DNA of 6,147 nucleotides, from NCBI GenBank assembly GCA_021736615.1, contig JAIPFN010000056.1, positions 1 through 6,147 on the forward strand, read 5' to 3'. This document shows, piece after piece, positions 1 through 5,646 of the stretch. Both the position numbers and the translations under genes were made by a program. The number at the start of each line of letters is the position of its first letter. Position 1 is the first letter of the stretch. The stretch comes from Phycisphaerae bacterium (GTDB lineage: Bacteria > Planctomycetota > Phycisphaerae > Sedimentisphaerales > Anaerohalosphaeraceae). The notes under the pieces are model-generated. The model was not told where the DNA came from, did not search any database, and saw only the letters and a list, made by a program, of their open reading frames with translations.

Positions 1-717
1 GTCACTGGAAGGTCTTAGCATTGTCAGTTTGACAGCATCGACATTTTCGACGATACCGCCCCATCCGCCGACTTTTACTAACCCGAAGATCGTAATGAGT
101 ATGGAACCTGCAAGAAGAACGATAGTCTGGATAGACTCGGTTACGACAACGGCCATGAGTCCGCCGACGATCGTATAAAGACCTGTCAGCAATGCAGTGC
201 CGACGATACTGTACATAATTGGTATGCCAAATAAACCTTTCAATACAACGGCGCCAGTGTAAAGCGTAAAGCCGATGTGGATGAATATTGCCGATATGAT
301 CGAGAGGATCGCGAGCCAGTCGCGGCTTGCGCGGCTGTATCGTCTTTCAAGGAAATCGGGGAGAGTAGCGACTCGTGAACGGATATAAAACGGGGCAAAG
401 AATAAGGCGAGGACTATTAGCAGAAACGGTGCCATCCACTCGAAATTACCGGCGACTAGACCGTTTTTGTAACCTTCCTCAGCGAAACCGACGAGGTGGA
501 TCGTCGAAATGTTTGTGGAAAACAGTGCAAGACCGATCATCGGCCAGCGAAGTGAGCCGCCAGCGAGAAAGTAATCCTTGCCGCCCTCTGTGCCTTTTCT
601 GGACCGCATCCCGGCAAAGCAGCCAATGCCGACGATAGCGACTAAATAAATTATCAGAACCGCCTTGTCTATAAAATTAAGAGAATTTGCACTTGCTGCA
701 AGTAAATCTGTAAACAT
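1..717 (-). CDS. Sodium/solute symporter (SSS/SLC5 family, SGLT-like), N-terminal part, truncated by window edge
   Basis: Membrane transporter expected to couple Na+ entry to uptake of a sugar or similar solute. The 239 visible residues match the start of the SSS fold. A first hydrophobic segment lies at about 14-35, followed by the DYFLAGGSL motif (48-56), a second helix with N69-I-S and H74, then F92-E93-W, and a TM4-TM5 region with GIPIMYSIVG (164-173) and LYTIVGGLMAVVVTESIQ (180-197), which closely resembles Vibrio SGLT. H74 and E93 fall where human SGLT1 has its sugar-contacting His83 and Glu102, by my alignment from memory. Na2-site residues of the later helices lie outside the window, so function cannot be confirmed. 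The ATG at 717 is supported by GAAAGGA six bases upstream. The frame stays open to base 1, so roughly half or more of the protein is missing. It is transcribed divergently from the SYLF gene. The substrate is not determinable. Confidence 0.93.
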   Translation of the reverse strand, partial: MFTDLLAASANSLNFIDKAVLIIYLVAIVGIGCFAGMRSRKGTEGGKDYFLAGGSLRWPMIGLALFSTNISTIHLVGFAEEGYKNGLVAGNFEWMAPFLLIVLALFFAPFYIRSRVATLPDFLERRYSRASRDWLAILSIISAIFIHIGFTLYTGAVVLKGLFGIPIMYSIVGTALLTGLYTIVGGLMAVVVTESIQTIVLLAGSILITIFGLVKVGGWGGIVENVDAVKLTMLRPSSD

Positions 718-769
718 TCAAAATCCTTTCCATAATGTCAAACCGGTACTTTAACTCTTAATATGCATA

Positions 770-797
770 ACTATACAAATTTGTTGGATTATTGCAA
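770..797 (-). promoter_or_regulatory. Candidate sigma-70 promoter for the symporter gene
   Basis: On the minus strand there is a -35-like TTGCAA (797-792), a 16-bp spacer and a -10-like TATAGT (775-770, five of six consensus bases). A transcript would start near 763 and leave a leader of about 45 nt before the ATG at 717. The -35 box sits inside a perfect 12-bp palindrome, TTATTGCAATAA (789-800), which could be an operator. This is a sequence match only. Confidence 0.4.
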
Positions 798-826
798 TAA
801 TAGAATGTCGAAATGCGGTGAAAAAC

Positions 827-855
827 TGGGCATATACGCTCATGACAGATATAGT
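827..855 (+). promoter_or_regulatory. Candidate sigma-70 promoter for the SYLF lipoprotein gene
   Basis: TGGGCA (827-832, four of six -35 consensus bases) is followed by a 17-bp spacer and TATAGT (850-855, five of six -10 bases). The start point would be near 862, giving a leader of about 80 nt before the ATG at 945. The -35 match is weak. A later AT-rich patch (GATAAAAT near 894) could also serve as a -10 but lacks a fitting -35. Confidence 0.3.
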
Positions 856-944
856 TGATCCAGGCATTTTCATGCTCGGGTGTGCTATGTGCCGATAAAA
901 TTATCTGTAAATCGAATAAATTAACTTTTTTAGGAGTTAGAATT

Positions 945-1517
945 ATGAAAAGAATGGTGTTTGTGTCTTTATTACTGGCGGCGGTTGCTTTCAGTGTTTG
1001 CGGGTGTACTTCGGCTAAGGGCTTGACGCCTATGGAGAAAAAACAGAACATCTCCGATCTGCGTGATGAGGTTGTTGATAAACTGGCGGCCAGTGACCCG
1101 GTGATCAGGCGTAAGGTTAAAGAATCGCCTGGTTATGCAGTGTTCAGCAATGTCAGCGTCAACTTGATTCTCGCCGAGGCCGGCAATGGTTTTGGAGTGG
1201 TAGTAGATAATAAAACCGGCAAAAAGACATACATGAAAATGGGACTTGGCGGCATTGGGATCGGGCTGGGTGTTAAGGATTTTCGTCAGTTGATGATCTT
1301 TAAGACAGCGACCGCTATGAACAATTTTGTTGAAAAGGGCTGGGAAATCGGGGCACATGCCGATGCAGCAGCAACAGCAGGCGATAAAGGCGGTGAGGCA
1401 AATACCGCCGGCGACATTGCCAGTGGGGTAGAAATTTACCAGGTCACCGAAAATGGCCTTGCTCTACAGGCAACTCTCACAGCTGCGAAATACTGGAAAG
1501 ACAAAGAGCTTAATTAA
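945..1517 (+). CDS. Probable lipoprotein with SYLF (Ysc84-type lipid-binding) domain
   Basis: A 190-residue exported protein. Residues 1-20 form a signal peptide (MKRM, then a hydrophobic stretch) ending in V18-C-G-C21, a near-lipobox with Cys at -2, so lipidation at C21 is likely but not certain. From about 35 to the end it follows the SYLF pattern: an N-terminal helix with ISDLRDEVVDKL, then SPGYAVFSNV (61-70), a Gly-rich strand region NGFGVVVDNKTGKK (81-94), GLGGIGIGLGVKDFRQLMIF (100-119), a helix TAMNNFVEKGWEIG (123-136), and a closing strand GVEIYQVTENGLALQATL (161-178). SYLF proteins bind phosphoinositide-type lipids in eukaryotes; the bacterial role is poorly known, and an envelope function is inferred. 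The ATG at 945 is chosen because AGGAG (932-936) lies eight bases upstream and a signal peptide follows at once. An in-frame ATG at 855 would add 30 residues ahead of the signal and is rejected. A strong terminator follows. Confidence 0.88.
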   Translation: MKRMVFVSLLLAAVAFSVCGCTSAKGLTPMEKKQNISDLRDEVVDKLAASDPVIRRKVKESPGYAVFSNVSVNLILAEAGNGFGVVVDNKTGKKTYMKMGLGGIGIGLGVKDFRQLMIFKTATAMNNFVEKGWEIGAHADAAATAGDKGGEANTAGDIASGVEIYQVTENGLALQATLTAAKYWKDKELN

Positions 1518-1551
1518 TAGCAATTAGCTATTAGCAATAAGCTATTAGCTT
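1517..1551 (+). repeat. Degenerate heptamer tandem repeat (five units, consensus TTAGCWA)
   Basis: Starting at the last base of the SYLF stop codon are five consecutive 7-bp units: ATAGCAA, TTAGCTA, TTAGCAA, TAAGCTA and TTAGCTT. The period is exact although the units vary. The array contains a 10-bp direct repeat AGCTATTAGC (1526-1535 and 1540-1549), and its first part can fold as AATAGC (1516-1521) with GCTATT (1527-1532). It is non-coding and sits between the stop codon and the terminator hairpin. Confidence 0.7.
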
Positions 1552-1560
1552 TTTACAACT

Positions 1561-1609
1561 AAGGCCCGGAATGCATTGTTAGTACATTCCGGGCCTTTTG
1601 TTTTTATTT
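1561..1609 (+). terminator. Strong Rho-independent terminator after the SYLF gene
   Basis: A perfect 13-bp stem, AAGGCCCGGAATG (1561-1573) with CATTCCGGGCCTT (1585-1597), closes an 11-base loop and is followed by a T-rich tail (TTGTTTTTATTT). It terminates rightward transcription. The facing minus-strand gene ends at 1626, so its transcript also crosses this hairpin, but in that direction only a poor tail (AGTTGTAAAAAG) follows, so it is at best a weak terminator there. Confidence 0.93.
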
Positions 1610-1625
1610 GAAATCCCGGAGGTGA

Positions 1626-2228
1626 TTACCTTCTGCCGCCACGGAATCCTCTGCCCATACCGGGGCCTCTGCCCATCATCGGATGGCCTTGACCCATTCC
1701 TTGGCCTCTACCCATCATTGGACGGCTTTGGCCCATACCACGACCTCTACCCATCATTGGACGATCCTGGCCCATACCACGACCTCTACCCATCATTGGA
1801 CGGCTTTGGCCCATACCACGACCTCTACCCATCATTGGACGATCCTGGCCCATACCGCGACCTCTTCCCATCATTGGACGATCCTGGCCCATACCGCGAC
1901 CTCTTCCCATCATTTGTTGAGCGTTACCCTTGTCACGTGATTTACCTTTTGAATGACGGTCTTTGGTCATTTTTCGGGTTTCTTTGCCCATTGGGCATTT
2001 GTCCTGAATAGCCGGCCCACGTCGGTGCTGCATTCGGCCTTGACCTCTCATAGCGGGTCCGCCCCTGAAAGCCATTGGCGGGCCGCCGTGTCCCATTGGA
2101 CCCATGCCATTACCCATTCCTGGTCCCCTGCCGCCTTTTTGGTCGCGTGGTTCGGCGATTGCGCTTACGCTGAGGAGAAAAACAGCAAGAAGTGCGACAA
2201 CTGTAATCTTTAGTCCTTTGTTCTTCAT
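1626..2228 (-). CDS. Secreted Met/Gly/Arg-rich protein with seven 13-residue tandem repeats, function unknown
   Basis: I do not recognise a family. The 200-residue product begins with a clear Sec signal peptide (MKNKGLK, then a hydrophobic core, cleavage likely after SAIA at 22-25). The mature part has a Gly/Met/Pro/Arg-rich segment (31-70), a basic linker with the only Cys (C78, in DKCPMGKETRKM) and many Lys/Arg (77-101), then seven 13-residue repeats at 105-195 of consensus PMMGRGRGMGQ(D/S)R, and a tail RGGRR. It has 29 Met in about 175 mature residues, and almost no acidic or aromatic residues. Expected properties are high positive charge, little ordered fold and export. Met-rich repeats can bind Cu(I) or Ag(I), and RG-rich ones can bind polyanions; both are speculation here. 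The ATG at 2228 is chosen over one at 2267 because AAAGGA lies eight bases upstream and the signal peptide starts there. It converges on the SYLF gene. Confidence 0.8.
   Translation of the reverse strand: MKNKGLKITVVALLAVFLLSVSAIAEPRDQKGGRGPGMGNGMGPMGHGGPPMAFRGGPAMRGQGRMQHRRGPAIQDKCPMGKETRKMTKDRHSKGKSRDKGNAQQMMGRGRGMGQDRPMMGRGRGMGQDRPMMGRGRGMGQSRPMMGRGRGMGQDRPMMGRGRGMGQSRPMMGRGQGMGQGHPMMGRGPGMGRGFRGGRR
1644..1916 (-). repeat. Seven 39-bp coding tandem repeats
   Basis: Seven contiguous 39-bp units with no spacers lie within the Met/Gly-rich gene. In coding order they start at 1916, 1877, 1838, 1799, 1760, 1721 and 1682. The first five are nearly identical; the last two (1644-1721) have diverged. 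Units at 1722-1760 and 1800-1838 are identical and encode the Ser form (GQSR). Units at 1761-1799, 1839-1877 and 1878-1916 encode the Asp form (GQDR). The two classes differ by a block of four base changes within about six bases. The unit length is a multiple of three, so copy-number change would keep the frame. Confidence 0.95.
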
Positions 2229-2416
2229 TTTTCCGTTCCTTTCAAAAACAATATTAAATTTCAACAAAAAACGATCATTTCAACAGGATAGTAGAAAAAA
2301 TGAGATTTAAGTTACACCCTGACGAAAAAAAAATGTGTTTGCGTAAATTTCCTGCGAAAAAGCGGAAAGAAATAGATAAACAACGAGGGTAAAGTTTTTA
2401 AGCGGGAAAAGCAGGA

Positions 2417-3370
2417 TCAGGGCATTGCACTTCTTGGCAAATAGAATTTACCTTTTCTGATTATCGGATCGAAGGGGAACGTGCCATCCCATCTTTGTGA
2501 TACTTCCAACGTCACAACATCGGAAGAGTCGTAAGAATCAACATGGCCATCGGTGAAAACTGCATTGAGTTTGACTTCCGGGGGGGGGCGGGAAATATCA
2601 CCTCCCGAATAGAAATCGGAATACAAGGGATAAGATGCTGTCACTGTCGCGTTTTTAAAACTCTCACAAGAGCCATATTTTCCTATGTTTCGCCATGTGT
2701 CCGAGCCGAAATAATCGCTTAGGAGCATACGGCTCTGGTCATGACCGCCGGAAGATCTTGACGGTCCTTTGAAGACTTTTCCCTGGTCAGAAAGGAATCC
2801 TCTGTAGCCCCACCAAAAACAATATGAGCCGGTCATAGGGTCCAGCGGGTCAATACGATCAGGGTTATCCCATTGGTCGGCAGCTTCCCATGACTCATTA
2901 AGATATTTGTATTTTGTAGGAGCACTCGGGCAATGAAGTGCTTCGGGGTCTTCGATGTATCCCTTAAGGTATGCACTCATCGAGCGGTATCCGCCCTTTG
3001 ACTTGCGAGGATAGTCATATTTGTCATATCCAGTCATGATTCGGGGATCGGTCCAGTTCCATTTACTAGTATCCGGAGTTTGACCAACCGGAGGGACAAG
3101 ACCAACTGACGCAATGGAATGAGGGTATCTGTCGGAGTTGTCATTGGCAAAGATATTCAGGCTGGTGGCAATGTTGCGTTTATTGGAATTGGCTTTAATA
3201 GTGGTAGCCTTTTGGCGGGCTAAATCTAAAGCAGGAGCTATTATTGCAATAAGCAATGAAATGATGGCTACAACTACAAGCAGTTCAATGAGCGTAAAAG
3301 CCCCCCGTGCCTTCGCGCATTGTGAAAGATTAAGATCCATCTTATTAAATTTATCTACCCTAAACTCCAT
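2417..3370 (-). CDS. Prepilin-type (pseudopilin-like) protein with N-terminal cleavage/methylation signal and DGHV motif
   Basis: A 317-residue protein with a type IV prepilin/type II pseudopilin N-terminus: a basic leader ending in KARGA, then F25-T-L-I-E29-L-L-V and a hydrophobic helix to about residue 46. Cleavage is predicted before F25 with Ala, not Gly, at -1; E29 is the conserved position +5. Prepilin peptidase would process it at the inner membrane. The large C-terminal part is globular and rich in Tyr, Trp, Ser, Asp and Gly, with NAVFTDGHVDSYD near 269-281. It resembles the planctomycete group of prepilin proteins with a late DG motif, but the His usually ten residues before that DG is Pro here. 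Such proteins occur as many paralogs, so the role is inferred as a minor pseudopilin or surface protein. The start is uncertain: ATG 3370 gives a 24-residue leader, ATG 3340 a 14-residue leader, and neither has a strong ribosome binding site. The gene is apparently monocistronic. Confidence 0.87.
   Translation of the reverse strand: MEFRVDKFNKMDLNLSQCAKARGAFTLIELLVVVAIISLLIAIIAPALDLARQKATTIKANSNKRNIATSLNIFANDNSDRYPHSIASVGLVPPVGQTPDTSKWNWTDPRIMTGYDKYDYPRKSKGGYRSMSAYLKGYIEDPEALHCPSAPTKYKYLNESWEAADQWDNPDRIDPLDPMTGSYCFWWGYRGFLSDQGKVFKGPSRSSGGHDQSRMLLSDYFGSDTWRNIGKYGSCESFKNATVTASYPLYSDFYSGGDISRPPPEVKLNAVFTDGHVDSYDSSDVVTLEVSQRWDGTFPFDPIIRKGKFYLPRSAMP
2580..2588 (-). repeat. C9 homopolymer tract inside the pseudopilin gene
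   Basis: Nine consecutive C in the coding strand, within CGC CCC CCC CCG, encode R261 and P262-P264. It lies before the DGHV motif, so a one-base slip would remove the last roughly 55 residues. The frame is intact as read. Confidence 0.9.
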
Positions 3371-3426
3371 AAGTATGTCTCAAAAACAGCTTTCTGATAT
3401 ATAGTTAAAAGCTATTCAACCCTTTA

Positions 3427-3454
3427 AGTATATCACCCTTTATTCATTTGTCAA
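3427..3454 (-). promoter_or_regulatory. Near-consensus sigma-70 promoter of the pseudopilin gene
   Basis: On the minus strand there is a perfect -35 TTGACA (3454-3449), a 16-bp spacer and -10 TATACT (3432-3427, five of six). Transcription would begin near 3420, giving a leader of about 50 nt before ATG 3370. It lies in the AT-rich gap after the dockerin gene, so the pseudopilin gene probably has its own transcript. Confidence 0.72.
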
Positions 3455-3465
3455 CCTATTTAACT

Positions 3466-3497
3466 AAATAAAAATTTGTTATTGTCGATATACAATA
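3466..3497 (-). terminator. Weak candidate intrinsic terminator after the dockerin-protein gene
   Basis: Just past the TAG stop, the minus strand can form TATTGT with ACAATA (3497-3492 with 3485-3480, loop ATATCG), followed by ACAAATTTTTATTT. The stem is only six bp and AT-rich, so the call rests mainly on position and the T-run. Confidence 0.3.
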
Positions 3498-3502
3498 CTG
3501 CC

Positions 3503-5623
3503 CTACAGTTCAATCCTGAAAAATTCCCGGATTATCCGCTGTTCGGTAAAGTCGTAGGCTATATACAAAGGACCTGAGCCTTTTGCGAAAATTGCTATTA
3601 TTTTTTGAGAGGGTAATCCATAATCTTCAAACAAAGCCAAAACATCATTTTTACCGCGGTTTGGGAAATCTTCAAGGGTTAAATCGGAATTTATGAGAAC
3701 TGAAGCCAGCGATCCCCTGACCGGTGTCAATTCAGTCGAATCTTCAAGCTCATAAGGCGTTCCGGATACCATCGACTGCATAAACAAGGGTTTGTAATTT
3801 TCTGATTGTGCCGGAAGGGTTTGCAGTTGGTTAGGGTCCTGCACAGAATATAAAACCCCGCCAAGATAAAAGCGGTTTTCGACCTGCTTGACAAGACCTT
3901 CGGAGGTATGATGGGTATTAGTAAACTCCCATACTTTTATGCCGTTTACGACAAAGGTGTCAGTTACTAAAAGAACGAATCCAATTCCTTCGACAACATC
4001 CGATTCCCACCTCGAGTAAAGGTCCATAGGCCAGTATTCTGTTAAGCTTATGTTCCTGGCCCATTCGTTCATTTTGCCCCACTCAGAAGCAAATAGGGAG
4101 AAATCGTACAAATTGACATAGCTGTCTCTGCTCAGATCTGCTGGAAGAAATAAATCCGACTCGAGCCATTGTCCGGCAATTACGAAAAGATCATTTCCGT
4201 TAACAAACCCGTCATTGTTTATGTCGGCTAAAAAAGCGTGGCCATGCGGGGCCATGCTGGCCGTTGCGGTACCTCCATAAGCTCCCATGTTGACACGTAT
4301 ATTGGCAGCCCATTGATTTTCAGGGTCAAGGGAGATTGTTAGAGGTTCTGAATTAAGGCCATAAGACGGGATGCCGGCATCGATACATCTACTGGTGCCA
4401 TCGTCATCAAAATACCAGTTTGATCCGTGCATTGGAGATTCGCTCCATCGCCAACCGGAACTCTTTAGGTGGTAATCACCACTCACAAAAATGTCGTCGT
4501 TGGGATCATTTGGCGTGAAGTTGTCGTCGACTTCGGCGGGCCGGACAAACATCGGATCGGTACTGATATTACCTAATCCGGGCAATAACTGTTGACTGCA
4601 GCAATAACTGACATCGCATCCGGCGACATCCCCATTTGTATTGTTCCAGAAAATGCAATTGTAAATATTCGGCTTAGAACTCTCGTGAGCAGTAATTCCA
4701 AAATCATTGTTGGCAACGGTAATGTTTCTTATCGTGGGGGTGCCGGCTAAGCAGAATATAGCTGTGCCGCAGTTTTCAATAATAAAGTTCTGCATTATGG
4801 TGTCTTTACCGTCGCCGGCGGTAAATGAAACAGCGATAACACCGGGAGTCTGTATGACCGGGGGGTCTGTTACGGCCTGAAGTGTCAGGGGTTTGCCGAT
4901 GAAAGAAAAAGATTCGTTATATGTCCCCGGGTAAACCGCAACGATCTCGTTGGGACGAGCGGTACTTATTGCCTTTGTTATAGTAGCAAAAGCACTTTCC
5001 TTATTCAGTCCGGGGTTGCTGTCATTTCCGTCTACATCGACATAGTAAGTTGTAATCCCGGCAGGGGTAACGGCCATATCGTCGATCCAGAGCTGCTCGC
5101 CGCCGACCTTGAAAGAATATATTGTCCCTGTCAGCTCCAGTTGTCCCTGGTTAGGGTCGTTTAAGGTAACAGAAACCGCAGCACCACCGACAGTAATATC
5201 ATTGAGTTGTTGGAAATCATCGAAATAAACCATCTCGCCGTTTACATAAAGGTTTAGATTTGTTTTGCCCTGATAGAATGAAAATCCGAGACTGTCAACC
5301 GAGGCCCCAAAATCAAAGTCGAGGTTTAAGTTTTTAATCTCACCGAGTTCAATACCCGAACCGCCGGCAATATTGGTTTCTGAAATATTTACGAATTGAT
5401 TGGGGTCGTCACTTGTCCCGGAATACTCCCCCATAAGTTCAACGGTGACCTGGGCTATTGATGTTGTGAATTTATCGCCATCAGTATAAACGGTGCCTTC
5501 GGTGAGATCTTCGAAATCAATAATTTCCAAACTATCCGGCGGGTCGTCGGCGCGCAGCTCAGGGCATTGTGCAATTACAAGAATTGCGATAATAGAAATG
5601 ATATAAACAAACAGCCTACTCAA
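3503..5623 (-). CDS. Large secreted protein: beta-sandwich-like region, DUF1565/beta-helix region, dockerin type I-like repeat, unassigned C-terminus
   Basis: A 706-residue extracellular protein. Signal peptide at 1-25. Residues 33-187 are strand-rich, starting IIDFEDLTEGTVY and ending QLWIDDMAVTP, like a carbohydrate-binding or anchor-type jelly roll. Residues 192-240 (TTYYVDVDGNDSNPG, then AFATITKAI and YPGTYNE) are the classic DUF1565 opening of a right-handed beta-helix, which continues to about 360. CIDAG (413-417) and VNMGAYGG (444-451) are its usual closing signatures in planctomycete proteins. Residues 467-516 hold two dockerin/EF-like Ca loops: D467, N469, D471, N475, D478, and D496, S498, D500, N504, D507; both are followed by hydrophobic-A-x-x-W segments. 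Residues 520-706 are unassigned, opening with YWPMDLYSRWE. No catalytic residues are evident, so a surface or polysaccharide-related role is inferred. The TTG start at 5623 has AAAGGG seven bases upstream. The gene follows the partial gene at 5647 by 23 bp. Confidence 0.88.
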   Translation of the reverse strand: MSRLFVYIISIIAILVIAQCPELRADDPPDSLEIIDFEDLTEGTVYTDGDKFTTSIAQVTVELMGEYSGTSDDPNQFVNISETNIAGGSGIELGEIKNLNLDFDFGASVDSLGFSFYQGKTNLNLYVNGEMVYFDDFQQLNDITVGGAAVSVTLNDPNQGQLELTGTIYSFKVGGEQLWIDDMAVTPAGITTYYVDVDGNDSNPGLNKESAFATITKAISTARPNEIVAVYPGTYNESFSFIGKPLTLQAVTDPPVIQTPGVIAVSFTAGDGKDTIMQNFIIENCGTAIFCLAGTPTIRNITVANNDFGITAHESSKPNIYNCIFWNNTNGDVAGCDVSYCCSQQLLPGLGNISTDPMFVRPAEVDDNFTPNDPNDDIFVSGDYHLKSSGWRWSESPMHGSNWYFDDDGTSRCIDAGIPSYGLNSEPLTISLDPENQWAANIRVNMGAYGGTATASMAPHGHAFLADINNDGFVNGNDLFVIAGQWLESDLFLPADLSRDSYVNLYDFSLFASEWGKMNEWARNISLTEYWPMDLYSRWESDVVEGIGFVLLVTDTFVVNGIKVWEFTNTHHTSEGLVKQVENRFYLGGVLYSVQDPNQLQTLPAQSENYKPLFMQSMVSGTPYELEDSTELTPVRGSLASVLINSDLTLEDFPNRGKNDVLALFEDYGLPSQKIIAIFAKGSGPLYIAYDFTEQRIIREFFRIEL

Positions 5624-5630
5624 ATCTTCA

Positions 5631-5636
5631 CCCTTT
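5631..5636 (-). promoter_or_regulatory. Ribosome binding site supporting a TTG start
   Basis: AAAGGG on the minus strand, seven bases before TTG (5623-5621). No in-frame ATG or GTG lies between here and the stop of the upstream gene at 5647, and the signal peptide begins directly at the TTG, so this site fixes the start of the dockerin protein. Confidence 0.65.
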
Positions 5637-5646
5637 GAAAGTAATT

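Noticed and set aside
375..638. Plus-strand open frame opposite the symporter
   Set aside because: It is antisense to a clearly conserved symporter, and the Arg/Ser-rich product shows no features.
855..944. Upstream in-frame extension of the SYLF protein from the ATG at 855
   Set aside because: It would put 30 non-signal residues ahead of a clear signal peptide, and the ribosome binding site lies before 945.
758..1358. Minus-strand open frames across the intergenic region and SYLF gene
   Set aside because: They overlap the SYLF coding region or its promoter region and show no ribosome binding site or recognisable domain.
1644..1916. CRISPR-like array
   Set aside because: The repeats are contiguous with no unique spacers and are translated in frame as a 13-residue protein repeat.
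1598..2011. Plus-strand open frame with SLDGFGPYHDLYP-type repeats opposite the Met/Gly-rich gene
   Set aside because: It stays open only because the 39-bp repeat is a multiple of three. It begins within the terminator tail, has no ribosome binding site or signal peptide, and the minus frame has both.
1683..2213. Further plus-strand open frames (HHWTxLAHT repeats and a following frame) over the same repeat gene
   Set aside because: They are shadows of the minus-strand gene with low-complexity products and no start signals.
2229..2416. Promoter (TTGAAA 2283-2278 with TTTAAT 2258-2253) and a small hairpin (2348-2368) in the gap between the pseudopilin and repeat-protein genes
   Set aside because: The promoter spacer is 19 bp with a poor context, and the hairpin is seven pairs with a bulge and no adjacent T-run. 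The region is AT-rich with an A9 run (2325-2333), so such matches are expected by chance.
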